This document shows, one piece after another, positions 9,091-17,953 of a stretch of 64,000 nucleotides of DNA. The stretch comes from DASZBX01 sp035943635 (GTDB lineage Bacteria > Actinomycetota > Actinomycetes > Streptomycetales > Catenulisporaceae). Within the stretch, counting starts at the first letter, position 1, and each line of letters starts with the position of its first letter. The notes below the pieces were generated by a model. The model saw nothing but the letters and a program-made list of their open reading frames with translations, had not been told where the DNA came from and searched no databases. The position numbers were made by a program, and so were the translations under genes. The stretch spans positions 111,031 to 175,030 of the forward strand of contig DASZBX010000055.1 of NCBI GenBank assembly GCA_035943635.1, given 5' to 3'.

Positions 9091-9653
9091 CTACTGCCGG
9101 TAGTTGCCGTACAGCGTGCCGACGCCGAGGGCGTGCGAGGCGAGGGCGTCGGGGTCGACCGCGTACGACGGGCCGATCTTCGCCAGGTGGTAGCTGGCCG
9201 GTTCGGCGTAGACGTAGAACTCGTACTGGTCGGAGTTGCCGGTGCCCGGGCACATCGGCAGGTAGTTGGCGACTTCGGTCCCGCCGCCGAGCCCGCCCGC
9301 GGCGACGCCGGTCACGGCCGGTTCGATGTTCACGACGATCCAGTGCAGCACGCTGCCGGTGTCGTCGTAGACGTAGAGCGCCAGCCAGCCGGTGCCCTGC
9401 GGCACGCCGGTCCAGGCCAGCGGCGGCGAGACGGCCGAACCGGCGGCGTCGCAGGTGTAGGCGGCCGGGATCTCGCCCTCGTCGGCGAAGGCAGGGCTGG
9501 TGAGCGTGATCGTGGCCTGCGTCGCGGGGCGGTGACGGCAGTGGCCGCTGTGGTTGCAGAGGGTGATCCGGTGCTGTGAGAAAAGGCCGAACATGCCTGC
9601 GTCGCACACATCAGCACAGCGAAAATGGTAAGCGTACTCTTACGGATGCGCAT
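9091..9653 (-). pseudogene. Secreted YbhB/YbcL (PEBP-like) protein with a frameshift near the N terminus
   Basis: The body reads ITLTSPAFADEGEIPAAYT..., then SPPLAWTGVP, HWIVVNI and GPSYAVDPD..., the pattern of bacterial phosphatidylethanolamine-binding / Raf-kinase-inhibitor-like proteins. The signal peptide (MRIRKSTLTIFAVLMC, from ATG at 9653) is in a different frame from the body. The two join if one base is added or lost near 9515-9530. Either the gene is broken, or there is a sequencing error. If the body is made alone from the ATG at 9609 it would lack an export signal. Function of the family is ligand binding of unknown kind. Confidence 0.75.
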
Positions 9654-10023
9654 GGTCGGGCCTCCCGTGTGACGTGATCCGCACTCCGTGATCAGCGGTC
9701 AAGTGCCTTATGGTAGTCGACGCACCCGTTGCACGGTAGCCGCGAAGCCGTGCGGTCCGCGGCTGGGGAAAGTTCGCTGAAGCGAACTTTCTGCCCGTCC
9801 CCAGCGAACGCTCGTGCACCGATCTACGGGTACCCCTGAAGGCAGAGCCCGGGATCTGGACCGTTTAACCTGCCGCCTGCGCGGTTACCGGGAGCAGCAG
9901 AAAAACGATGTGGATCTACCGGGAGATCTACTGGGGTGAACAAGGACGTGGCGCCGCCGCGAGCGTGCGCCGGTCGCGGCCCGACCGGGTCGGCGTTCCG
10001 GGGTCGGCCTTGGAGACCTGGAC
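9654..10023. other. Intergenic region with a perfect dyad
   Basis: No gene is visible. At 9768-9791 lies a perfect inverted repeat, GAAAGTTCGCT / AGCGAACTTTC, with a 2-base centre. It has no following T-tract, so it is more likely an operator or cruciform than a terminator. It lies about 230 bases upstream of the MEDS/anti-sigma gene. Confidence 0.6.
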
Positions 10024-11082
10024 ATGAGCGTCATGAACATCGCGGATCGCACGCGAAGCGGGTCGCCGGGGGACAGCGGTTTCCAGCACGAGGCGATGCT
10101 GTACGACGGCGAACCGCAGTTCGTCGACCGCGCGGCCCGGTTCGTCCGGGACGGCCTGCGCGGCGGCGAGGCGGTGCTGGTCGCCGTGCACGGACGGCGG
10201 GCCGCCTCGCTGCGCCGGGCCCTGGGCCCGGACGCCGAGCGGGTGGACTTCCTGGACCTGGACACGGTCGGGCGCAACCCGGCCCGGATCATCCCGGCCT
10301 GGCGGGACTGGGTCGAGTCCCGGGCCGGGGCCGGTCCTGGCCTGCGCGGGGTCGGCGAGTCGATCTGGGCCGCGCGCTCCAGCGCCGAGATCGCCGAGTG
10401 CCAGCGGCACGAACAACTGCTCGACACCGCCTTCGACGACGGGCCCGACTGGCACCTGATCTGCGCGTACGACACCTCCAGCCTGCCGTCCGAGGTGATC
10501 GAGCACGCCTACCGGGCGCACCCGTTCACCTCCGCGGGCGACCGCCCGCGGTCCGGCGCCGAGCGCGACCGGCGGGCGGGCGTGCGCCGGGACCAGGCGG
10601 CCGCGGCCGTGTTCGCGTCCGCGCTGCCGGAGCCCTCGGCCGTGGACCACCAGCTGGAGTTCGGCCGGGACGAGATGGGCGGGGTGCGCCGCGGCGTGGC
10701 CGAGCAGGCCGACCGGTTCGGCCTGCTCGGCCAGCGCGGCGAGGACCTGGTCCTGGTCGCCAGCGAACTGGCCAGCAACAGCGTCCGGCACGGCGGCGGC
10801 CGCGGCACCCTGCGGGTGTGGCAGGACGGCGCGGACCTGGTCTGCGAGGTCAGCGACCAGGGCCTGATCACGGATCCGCTGGTCGGCCGCCGGCGCCCGG
10901 TGGTCACCGCGGGCCAGGGCGGCGCGGGACTGTGGATCACGAACCAGCTGTGCGACCTCGTCCAGATCCGCTCCACACCGCAGAACGGGACGGTCGTGCG
11001 GGTCCGGATCGCCCTGCCGCAGGAGCCGTCCCGGTCGGAGGCGTCGGCGCAGGCGAACCAGATGTCGAACGGCCGCGCGTAA
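10024..11082 (+). CDS. MEDS-domain sensor fused to an anti-sigma-type HATPase
   Basis: 352 residues. Residues about 20-180 form a MEDS (DcmR-like sensory) domain: FQHEAMLYDGEPQF, GGEAVLVAVHGRRAASL and IWAARSSAEIAECQRHEQLL. Residues about 215-335 form a GHKL ATPase of the RsbW/serine-kinase anti-sigma type, with the N-box ELASNSVRHGGG, the G1 box SDQG and the G2 box GQGGAGLWI. Such fusions are common in Streptomyces and are thought to tie a signal to sigma-factor control; the partner is not in the window. The ATG at 10024 has GGAG upstream; the ATG at 10036 is an alternative. Confidence 0.88.
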   Translation: MSVMNIADRTRSGSPGDSGFQHEAMLYDGEPQFVDRAARFVRDGLRGGEAVLVAVHGRRAASLRRALGPDAERVDFLDLDTVGRNPARIIPAWRDWVESRAGAGPGLRGVGESIWAARSSAEIAECQRHEQLLDTAFDDGPDWHLICAYDTSSLPSEVIEHAYRAHPFTSAGDRPRSGAERDRRAGVRRDQAAAAVFASALPEPSAVDHQLEFGRDEMGGVRRGVAEQADRFGLLGQRGEDLVLVASELASNSVRHGGGRGTLRVWQDGADLVCEVSDQGLITDPLVGRRRPVVTAGQGGAGLWITNQLCDLVQIRSTPQNGTVVRVRIALPQEPSRSEASAQANQMSNGRA

Positions 11083-11148
11083 CGCGAGCTATGTCCCGAT
11101 TGCCGGTATATATACGGGTTGATTGTTCAGTATTCCTTTAGTCTGCCC

Positions 11149-11173
11149 GTTTATGGTCTTAACAAGGGGTTAT
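11149..11173 (+). promoter_or_regulatory. Possible SigB-like stress promoter
   Basis: GTTT at 11149-11152 and GGGTTAT at 11167-11173 are separated by 14 bases, close to the Streptomyces SigB consensus (GNNT, 14-16 bases, GGGTAC/T). It lies about 60 bases upstream of the hemerythrin gene, in an AT-richer stretch. The match is by eye only. Confidence 0.4.
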
Positions 11174-11231
11174 AGAGGAGGCCCAGGAAACCGACCGGCG
11201 CCGAGCGCGAGGGTGCGAAGGGACAAGACTC

Positions 11232-11831
11232 ATGAGCGTGGCCGATCAGCACCCCCAACTGGCCGAGCAGCAGCTGCCCGCCGACAGCGTCATCGCGGTA
11301 CTGCTCCAGCAGCACGCCCGGATCCGCCGGCTGTTCACCGACGTCAACACCTCTTCCGGCGCCGCCCGCCAGGCCGCGTTCGACCAGCTGCGCGAACTGC
11401 TCGCCGTGCACGAGGCCGGGGAGGAGGCCGTGCTGCGCCCGGTGTCCCGGAGCCTGCTCGGCAAGGAGCAGGCCGCCGCGCGCAACCAGGAGGAACACCA
11501 GGCCGCCCAGACGCTGGCCGCCCTGGAGACGCTGGACGTGCACAGCCGCGACTTCACCGCGCTGTTCGGCCGGCTGGAGATGGACGTCGCCACACACGCC
11601 GCGCTGGAGGAGTCCGAGGAGTTCCCGGCCATCGTCGACAACTGTTCGGCGCAGGAGCAGGAGAAACTCGGCCGGCGGCTGCTGAACGCGGAGAAGAGCG
11701 CGCCGACCCACGCCCACCCGAACGTCCTGGGCTCCACCGGCTCCGAGCACGCGGTCGGCCCGTTCGCCGCGCTGCTGGACAAGGTGCGGGACTACTTCGC
11801 CCGCACGGCTTCGGGCAAGCGAGAGCGCTGA
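11232..11831 (+). CDS. Hemerythrin HHE cation-binding domain protein
   Basis: 199 residues, mostly helical. Candidate di-iron ligands are spaced as in HHE proteins: QQHARIRRLF near residue 28, AVHEAGEEAVL near 60, NQEEHQAAQ near 85 and MDVATHAALEESEEFP near 120. Such proteins bind oxygen, NO or iron and often belong to stress regulons in actinobacteria. The C-terminal 50 residues are an extension with no clear fold. A small hairpin (11821-11838) overlaps the stop codon and may end transcription. Confidence 0.85.
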   Translation: MSVADQHPQLAEQQLPADSVIAVLLQQHARIRRLFTDVNTSSGAARQAAFDQLRELLAVHEAGEEAVLRPVSRSLLGKEQAAARNQEEHQAAQTLAALETLDVHSRDFTALFGRLEMDVATHAALEESEEFPAIVDNCSAQEQEKLGRRLLNAEKSAPTHAHPNVLGSTGSEHAVGPFAALLDKVRDYFARTASGKRER

Positions 11832-11838
11832 CGCTCTC
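11821..11838 (+). terminator. Hairpin overlapping the hemerythrin stop codon
   Basis: GAGAGCG / CGCTCTC with a 4-base loop containing the stop codon TGA. There is no T-tract, as is common in high-GC actinobacteria. Confidence 0.4.
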
Positions 11839-12245
11839 CCCGGCTCGGCCGCGCCGCGACGGGTACTGGATACGGTTGCCGGCGCTGGATTCGACGCGGT
11901 GTGTCGGTGACAGCCGCAGCGGCGTTGAGCGCGTCCGGCGTATTCGCCTACAGCGATGACCACTCTGATCAGGGATCGAAGTCAGACCGAACTCGCCCGG
12001 CCCGGCTGCCGGATCCGCTGACCGCGGCGACCGAAGGCTGCGTCATCGCGACGGCCACCATCATGGTCGACGTATCCTCGAATACGCCCACTGAGTCGAC
12101 CCCCGGCCTGACGGGAATCCGAAAAATGTCGAGATCAGAGCATCTTTGAGGCCGATGTTCAGGTAAGTCAAAAGGCTCACCGAGGCCCGGCGGCATTCAC
12201 CCAGAGTTCGCGTCGGGGCAAACCAGGGCTCCTAGGGTCCGCACC
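11832..12245. other. Intergenic region without a supported gene
   Basis: 414 bases of mixed composition. Short open frames on both strands have poor codon use and no ribosome sites. The end of the region must hold the promoter of the phosphatase gene; no clear -10/-35 pair was identified. Confidence 0.5.
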
Positions 12246-13844
12246 ATGACTACTTCTGGCATGACTCCGGAGCAGGCTGCGCGCATGAGCCTGGCAGAGC
12301 AGCACGAGTGGTACCGGCAGGCGACCTCGCGCCGTACGATGCTGCGCGGCGGCCTGGTCGGCGCCGCGGTCGTGGCCGGCCCGGTCCTGTCCGCGGGCGC
12401 GGCCTCCGCCTCGTCCGGCCCCGCGACCCCGGCCACCGGTGCGCCGAGCGCCGCGCCGCTGTTGCAGCAGGCGGACCGGCCCACCGGCTCGACCGTCGCA
12501 CCGGTCGGCCGGCACATCTCCTTCGGCGCCAGCCCGAACACCCAGATCAACGTCGCCTGGCAGGTCCCGGCCCTGGTCAGCAACCCGTTCGTGCGGATCG
12601 GCCGGACGCCCTGGGATCTCGGCCACAAGGTCTCCGCGGACCTGCGCACCCTGTCCACGCTGGCCAGCGACACCACGCCGATCGACGCCGTGCCGCTGGT
12701 GTCGCCCAAGACGATCCAGCAGTACTACCTGCACGCGGCCCTGGGCAGCCTGCAGCCGGGCGAGACCTACTACTACACGGTCGGCCACGACGGCTGGGAC
12801 CCGCGGACCAACCTCGCCGTCGTCAACTCCTTCAGCACCGCCCCGGCCGGACGCGGCGCGTTCACCTTCACCGCGTTCGGCGACCAGGGCATCAGCTACG
12901 ACGCGGTCGGCACCTCCAATCTGATCAAGGGCCTGAACCCCGCGTTCCACCTGCACGCCGGCGACATCTCCTACGCCGAGAGCGGCGGCGCGGGCCTGCT
13001 GACCGACACCTACGACCCGCGGATCTGGGACGCGTTCTTCAACCAGGTCGAGCGGGTCGCCGCGACCACCCCCTGGCAGGTCGCGGTCGGCAACCACGAG
13101 ATGGAGCCCTGGTACTCGCCGAACGGCTACGGCGGCCAGCTGGCCCGGTTCGACTTCCCGACGAACAAGACCACGTACTACTCGTTCACCTACGGCAACG
13201 TCGCGGTGATCAGCCTGGACGCCAACGACGTGTCCTACGAGCTGCCGGCCAACAACGGCTACTCCGGCGGCGCGCAGACCGCGTGGCTGGCCAAGGAGCT
13301 CAAGTCGTACCGGGCGAACAAGGACATCGACTTCATCGTCGTGTACTTCCACCACTGCGCCTACACCACCTGCACCTCGCACGGCTCGGAGGGCGGCGTG
13401 CGGCAGTACTGGACGCCTCTGTTCGACCAGTACTCCGTCGACCTGGTCATCAACGGCCACAACCACATCTACGAGCGCACCGACCCGCTGAAGGCCGGCA
13501 ACGCCACCACCGTCGCGCCGATCGGCGCGACGGTCACCCCGGCGACTCAGGGCACGACGTACATCGTGGCCGGCGGCGCCGGAGAGAGCCTGTACAAGTT
13601 CGGCGTCCCGGACAGCTACGAGGGCGCCGTCGACAACGTCCCGTCGGTCAACACCTACGTCAACGAGGCCGGCGGCACCAGCGTCACCCAGACCATCACC
13701 TGGTCGCGCGTGCGCTACACCGGCTACGCGCTGCTGGTCGTCGAGAGCAACCCGTCGTGGGGCCACGGCGGCAAGTCGACCCTGAACGTGAAGGCGGTCG
13801 ACGAGTTCGGCGCCGAGATCGACCGGGTCACGTTGCAGCGCTGA
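12246..13844 (+). CDS. Tat-secreted purple-acid-phosphatase-like metallophosphoesterase
   Basis: 532 residues. A twin-arginine signal (SRRTMLRGG, then a hydrophobic run ending ...AGAASA) sends the folded enzyme out through Tat. A fibronectin-III-like N-terminal domain (ISFGASPNTQINVAWQV) precedes the catalytic domain. The metallophosphoesterase blocks appear in order: TAFGDQGIS, HAGDISYAE, VGNHEMEPW, VVYFHHCAY and INGHNHIYERT. The Tyr in GDISY is typical of purple acid phosphatases. Together with the split phospholipase gene it suggests phosphate scavenging outside the cell. A stem-loop at 13864-13900 follows the gene. Confidence 0.93.
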   Translation: MTTSGMTPEQAARMSLAEQHEWYRQATSRRTMLRGGLVGAAVVAGPVLSAGAASASSGPATPATGAPSAAPLLQQADRPTGSTVAPVGRHISFGASPNTQINVAWQVPALVSNPFVRIGRTPWDLGHKVSADLRTLSTLASDTTPIDAVPLVSPKTIQQYYLHAALGSLQPGETYYYTVGHDGWDPRTNLAVVNSFSTAPAGRGAFTFTAFGDQGISYDAVGTSNLIKGLNPAFHLHAGDISYAESGGAGLLTDTYDPRIWDAFFNQVERVAATTPWQVAVGNHEMEPWYSPNGYGGQLARFDFPTNKTTYYSFTYGNVAVISLDANDVSYELPANNGYSGGAQTAWLAKELKSYRANKDIDFIVVYFHHCAYTTCTSHGSEGGVRQYWTPLFDQYSVDLVINGHNHIYERTDPLKAGNATTVAPIGATVTPATQGTTYIVAGGAGESLYKFGVPDSYEGAVDNVPSVNTYVNEAGGTSVTQTITWSRVRYTGYALLVVESNPSWGHGGKSTLNVKAVDEFGAEIDRVTLQR

Positions 13845-13863
13845 GGTAGCGCAGGACCCAGAG

Positions 13864-13900
13864 GGCGGGGCGGGCTGCCGTGACGGCGGCGCGCCCCGCC
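13864..13900 (+). terminator. Stem-loop after the secreted phosphatase gene
   Basis: GGCGGGGCG at 13864-13872 pairs with CGCCCCGCC at 13892-13900. It starts 20 bases after the stop codon at 13842-13844. No strong T-tract follows. Confidence 0.6.
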
Positions 13901-13970
13901 GCGCGGTTTCTCGGCCAAGCGGGGTTGGGAGCCGACGGCGCTGCGGCCCGGGATCCACTAGGGTGTCGGG

Positions 13971-14444
13971 GTGTCACAGAGTCCGCTGATACGGGAAGGG
14001 ACTGCCGTGCGACACCGCCCCGCCTGGGCGCCGGACGAGATCGACATCGAGCGCCCGTCCGCGGCCCGGATGTACGACTACTACCTCGGCGGCTCGTACA
14101 ACTTCGCGGCCGACCGGGCCCTGGCCGAGGAGAACATGCGGGCCTGGCCGGACATGCCGCACATCACGCGGGCCAACCGGGCGTATCCGCATCGGGCCGT
14201 GACCTTAGCGGTGAAGGCTTCGAACGTCTACACGCAGGCCGGCCACGCGCTCACGTTCCGCAGCCGGGAGCAGGTCGCGGGCCTGATGCAAGGGTACGAA
14301 CTGGTCGAACCGGGCCTGGTCGACATCGTCCACTGGCGCCCGGACCTGCTGGACACGAGCCCTGACCCGCTGGGCGGGGACGTGCGCCGGTACTCCGGAT
14401 ACGCCGCGGTCGGTTGCAAGGCCGAACCGGGACTCAGTGCTTGA
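13971..14444 (+). pseudogene. SAM-dependent methyltransferase (DUF574) with internal deletion
   Basis: 157 residues. Residues 1-80 (IDIERPSAARMYDYYLGG, ITRANRAYPHRAV) match the start of actinobacterial DUF574/Methyltransf_19 proteins. Residues 95-157 (LTFRSREQVAGLMQGYELVE, HWRPD) match their end. The whole S-adenosylmethionine-binding core of over 100 residues, including the DIGSG-type loop, is missing, yet the frame is kept across the join (about 14205-14260). A folded methyltransferase is impossible. A second enzyme remnant lies 400 bases downstream. Confidence 0.85.
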
Positions 14445-14586
14445 TCTCGCCGCCGAACAGGACGACGCGTAGCACGGCGTCCAGGAAGGCCCCGGCGCCG
14501 CGGACCACGGAGCGCGCGGTGCTCCGGCGCCCGGGTTCGCCGTGGTCGGGGTCGGACGAGGTGGGGGTGAGCTGTGTGATGGCCAT
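14434..14586 (-). CDS. Possible 50-residue peptide
   Basis: An ATG at 14586 opens a 50-residue frame (MAITQLTPTSSDPDHG... ending FLDAVLRVVLFGGEIKH) on the minus strand, overlapping the end of the methyltransferase remnant. The C-terminal half could form an amphipathic helix. An AT-richer stretch upstream could hold a promoter. There is no clear ribosome site and no family is recognised; a chance frame is quite possible. Confidence 0.3.
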   Translation of the reverse strand: MAITQLTPTSSDPDHGEPGRRSTARSVVRGAGAFLDAVLRVVLFGGEIKH

Positions 14587-14817
14587 GGCTTCACCATAGG
14601 TAACAAAACGGCAAAGGTCATCGCCCGGAAGAGCGATTTCTTTGCCCGCGCGCACTGCGCCGCGGGGAGGAGGAACCCTGGTGGGCCGGTCCGCCGCCAG
14701 AGTGACCCGCCGTACGCCGCCAGGCCGAGAGATCAAAGGCCTGGGAGCTGCGGCGCGGGCTTCACCGACCGGGTCCGGCGCCGGTGCGGGCGCCGGCCGG
14801 CCGCGGGTGAGCACCTT

Positions 14818-15087
14818 GGTAAAGACGTATTAAAAGCGAACGCGGTGATGGTCGAGCCGGAGCGGGTGCCCGGCGGCCACCAGGTCTTCGTCAGCGGTGA
14901 CGACCAGGAGGCCAAGGACACGGTCAGCGCGCTGCTGGTCGAGTTCGGCTGGCCGGCCGAGCGGATCCTGGACCTCGGCGACCTGACCGCGGCCCGGGCC
15001 CTGGAGCAGTACCTCGGGCTGTGGTTGCAGTTCAGCAAGGCGCTGGGGACGTACGACCTCAACATCGAGGTTCACCGGGCCGGCTGA
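14818..15087 (+). pseudogene. C-terminal fragment of an F420/NADP oxidoreductase-type dinucleotide-binding protein
   Basis: From the ATG at 14848 (MVEPERVPGGHQVFVSGDD...) the frame matches the last third of NADPH:F420 reductase-like proteins: the FGWPAERILDLGDLTAARALE motif followed by YLGLWLQ and LNIEV. The Rossmann-fold N-terminal half with its GxGxxG loop is absent; upstream only a short related piece (VLKANAV) remains. About 80 of 210 residues survive, so the gene is dead. Confidence 0.75.
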
Positions 15088-15708
15088 GCGCGCGGCGCGG
15101 GGGAGAAGGCGGCGGCCGAGGCCTGGGCGCAGTACATTACGTCTGCTACCCGCCGGACCTCGGGCCGGGGTCCGGCAGCCGTGTTCATGGATGTACCGAT
15201 TTGGGCACGTTTGCTCTGATTTGGACGGGCAACGGGTGAGCGAGTGCACAAGCACCCGAGTACACACACGAACGGGTTAACGGGATAGCAGGTACACAGA
15301 CAACCAGGTCGGCGGGCACAAAGAACACGCGGACAGAACGGGACACGGGCCGGACGGGCGTTCAGGCGGAGCGGTCGTCAGGCCATCGGGCGTCAGACGG
15401 TACGACGCCGGGGCATCGGGCGAGGCCGCCGGATCAGGCCTGCGCGGGCGCAGGCATACCGGCGCCGGCGTCCGCCTGCTGAGGGCAGGAGCTGCGCAGT
15501 CGCTGGCGGATTCCTGTCATGTCGGCTTCTGGCTGACCGTCAGCTCTGGTCCGGGCCGTGTGTTCAGCCGACGATGATGTCGACGGCGGCACCCCGCCGA
15601 CCACGCCGACCGGCCGGGCCTCGCGACGGACACCCACGCCGCGCGGGGACCCGGGCCGGTCCGGCCCCCTCCTGCGCTCGCTTTCCCACGAACGGAAGGC
15701 ACAAGCGA
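15088..15708. other. Long intergenic region, no gene supported
   Basis: 621 bases between a decayed gene and a secreted-protein gene. The middle (about 15240-15340) is rich in acacac and gggaca-type words but shows no regular repeat. Open frames on both strands have poor codon use and no ribosome sites. Confidence 0.5.
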
Positions 15709-16764
15709 ATGAACAGAGGCTGTCTGCGCCGACGAGGCGCGGTGCTGGTGGTCGGCGCGATCGCGGCCGCGGGGCTCACCGCCGCGGTCACCGTCCCGGC
15801 GTTCGGTGCGAGCGTGGCCGTGGGAACGGACGCGGGCTCGGACCTGGGCGTGAACGTGGCCCTGAGCGTGAACGTGGCCTCGGCCGCGGATCAGGGCGCG
15901 AGCGCGGCCGCCCAGTTCCCGAGTGCGAGCGCGCCGACCAGCGCCGCCGCCGTGGACGGAGCCGTCTACGGCAGCGCGGCGGTCGCGCGGGCGGGCTCGG
16001 CGGCCGAGGACTTCCTGACCTCGCACCAGCAGGTCCTGAACGCGACCGCCAAGGCCGGCGCGGCCACCCCGCTCGCGTCCCAGCTGCACTACTGGTGGGG
16101 CTCCTTCCCGGTGGCCGACAGCGGCGCGGGCGGGATGGCGACGCAGAGCATCGACCCGAACTTCCGGCTGACCGACTCGACCGACGTCCTCTACGCGCCG
16201 ACGATGAAGCCCGCCGACGGTTCGTGCATCGAGGTCGTCACCGTCCACACCACGGCGGCGCCGCAGGTCTGGGCCTGGGACTGGTGCAATTCGCTGGCTC
16301 CGGGCGCCGAGGTGACCGTGGATGGCATGTTCCTCGCGAAGTACACGTCGACCGTGAACGGCCGCACGGTCTACACCCAGAAGAACGTGCTGACCAACAA
16401 GGCCGGCAACACCTGGACCACCTATCTGTACAACTACCGGACGAGCTCCTGGGACACCCTGTTCAGCAGCTCGGGCACCGACCACAGCGGGCTGACGTAC
16501 GGCTGGGACATGTTCGAGTTCTACAGCAGCACCAACCCCAGCACCGGTAACACGTACGTGTGCGACGACATCGCCAGGGCCGGTCTGGTCGTGGAGAGCA
16601 GCAACCTGCAGATCGAGACCGGGAACAACGTGTGGACGCTCGCCAACGCGAACAATTCCTCCTGGCAGCCCTCGGCGCGCCCGAGCCCGTCGGCGTACAA
16701 GTGCCCCAGCATGCTGTTCACGATCGTCTCGAACAGTAGCGACTGGACGGTGTCGGAAGGCTAG
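15709..16764 (+). CDS. Secreted protein of unknown function, 351 aa
   Basis: The start is the ATG at 15709, preceded by GGAAGG. The N terminus (MNRGCLRRRGAVLVVGAIAA) is a Sec signal peptide with cleavage likely after VPAFGA. A low-complexity Ala/Ser/Val stretch follows (to about residue 95). The C-terminal 240 residues look like an extracellular beta-rich domain with many Trp, Tyr, Asn and Thr and three pairs of Cys candidates (DGSCIEV, DWCNSL, YVCDDI, YKCPSM). I do not recognise the family; a carbohydrate-binding or surface protein is a guess from composition only. Confidence 0.75.
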   Translation: MNRGCLRRRGAVLVVGAIAAAGLTAAVTVPAFGASVAVGTDAGSDLGVNVALSVNVASAADQGASAAAQFPSASAPTSAAAVDGAVYGSAAVARAGSAAEDFLTSHQQVLNATAKAGAATPLASQLHYWWGSFPVADSGAGGMATQSIDPNFRLTDSTDVLYAPTMKPADGSCIEVVTVHTTAAPQVWAWDWCNSLAPGAEVTVDGMFLAKYTSTVNGRTVYTQKNVLTNKAGNTWTTYLYNYRTSSWDTLFSSSGTDHSGLTYGWDMFEFYSSTNPSTGNTYVCDDIARAGLVVESSNLQIETGNNVWTLANANNSSWQPSARPSPSAYKCPSMLFTIVSNSSDWTVSEG

Positions 16765-16791
16765 CGCACCAGCCGACACCCCCCAATGCCA

Positions 16792-16844
16792 CCCGTTCGG
16801 CCGAGCTCGCGGATCCAGCAGGTCCGCGAGCTCGGCCGAACGGG
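16792..16844. terminator. Bidirectional terminator, perfect 22-bp stem
   Basis: Arms 16792-16813 and 16823-16844 are perfect reverse complements around a 9-base loop. The structure lies between two convergent genes (stop at 16764 on +, stop at 16871 on -), the expected place for a shared terminator. Confidence 0.85.
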
Positions 16845-16870
16845 TACCCGCCGCCCTGCTTTACACCAGG

Positions 16871-17875
16871 TCAGCGGTCTGCGGAATCGCGACTGTGCGC
16901 GCGGGCGGTGTGCGGGACGGCGAACGAGGCGCGCGATCCGGCCCAGGCCGAGCGCGGCATCGCGTCCTCGATCCGGGCCAGGTCGGCCGGGCCGAGCGCC
17001 AGGTCCGCCGCGGCGGCGTTCTCCCGGATCCGGTCCGGGCGCCGGGAACCGGGCAGCGGGACCACGTCCGGGCCCTGGGCCAGCAGCCAGGCGAGCGCGA
17101 GCTGCCCGGCGGTGGCCCCGCGCTCGGCCGCGAGCTCGCGCAGGACGGCGATCAGGGCCAGGTTGGCGTCCAGTTCGGCGCCCTGGAACCGCGGGTCCGT
17201 GCCGCGGAAGTCGCTGGTGCCGATCTCGGCCCGGGCCAGGGTCGCGGTGAGCAGGCCGCGACCGAGCGGGCTGTACGGGACCAGGCCGATGCCGAGCCGA
17301 CGGGCGGCCGGCACGATCTCGTCCTCCGGTTCGCGCCACAACAGGGACCATTCGAACTCGACCGCGGTGACCGGATGCGCCGAGGCGGCCTCGGCCAGCT
17401 GCCCGGCGGTCAGCTCGGACACGCCGACATGCCGGATCTTGCCCTCCCGCACCAGTTCGGCCATCGCGCCCACGGACTCGGCCACCGGCACGTCCGGATC
17501 GGCACGGTGCAGGTAGTAGAGGTCGATGGTGTCCAGGCCGAGCCGGGTCAGCGAGGCCTCGCAGTAGGCGCGGACGTTCTCCGGGCGCCCGTCGAGATAC
17601 ACCCCGTTCTCGGTCCGGCTGATGCCGTACTTCGTGGCGACCTCGATCCGGCCGCCGGTGTGCGCGGCCAGGGCCCGGCCGATCAGCTCCTCGTTGTGCC
17701 CCTGGCCGTAACTCATCGCTGTGTCTAGCAGGGTGATGCCGCAGTCGAACGCGCTGCGCAGTGCGCGCAGCGACTCCGCGTCGTCAGCGGGCCCGTAACC
17801 CTGCGAGAACCCCATGCAGCCCAGGCCGATCGCCGAGGTCTCGAATCCGTCTGTGCCAAGTGATCGTCGTTGCAT
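16871..17875 (-). CDS. Aldo/keto reductase
   Basis: 334 residues, full length. NADPH-dependent reductase with a TIM barrel. Signatures are the start RRSLGTDGFETSAIGLGCMG, the catalytic tetrad region LLDTAMSYGQGHNEELIG (Asp50, Tyr55), Lys near EVATKYG, and His in LYYLHRADPDVP. The NADPH-binding end LPGSRRPDRIRENAAA is intact. The gene is divergent from a LysR regulator 78 bases away, which probably controls it. It is more like the YajO/IolS-type subgroup than the broken reductase gene at 8551. Confidence 0.92.
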   Translation of the reverse strand: MQRRSLGTDGFETSAIGLGCMGFSQGYGPADDAESLRALRSAFDCGITLLDTAMSYGQGHNEELIGRALAAHTGGRIEVATKYGISRTENGVYLDGRPENVRAYCEASLTRLGLDTIDLYYLHRADPDVPVAESVGAMAELVREGKIRHVGVSELTAGQLAEAASAHPVTAVEFEWSLLWREPEDEIVPAARRLGIGLVPYSPLGRGLLTATLARAEIGTSDFRGTDPRFQGAELDANLALIAVLRELAAERGATAGQLALAWLLAQGPDVVPLPGSRRPDRIRENAAAADLALGPADLARIEDAMPRSAWAGSRASFAVPHTARAHSRDSADR

Positions 17876-17953
17876 GCGCCCAGCCTCGCCGCCCCGGCGC
17901 TATAAGTCCAAGAGCGGTTTGAGCTGAGATCCAGAGCGAACTACTCTTAATCC
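17876..17953. promoter_or_regulatory. Divergent promoter region of the reductase and LysR genes
   Basis: 78 bases between the two starts. The part near the LysR start is AT-richer (ctataagtcc, ctactcttaat). LysR proteins normally bind such shared regions. I cannot name an exact T-N11-A box with confidence. Confidence 0.5.
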
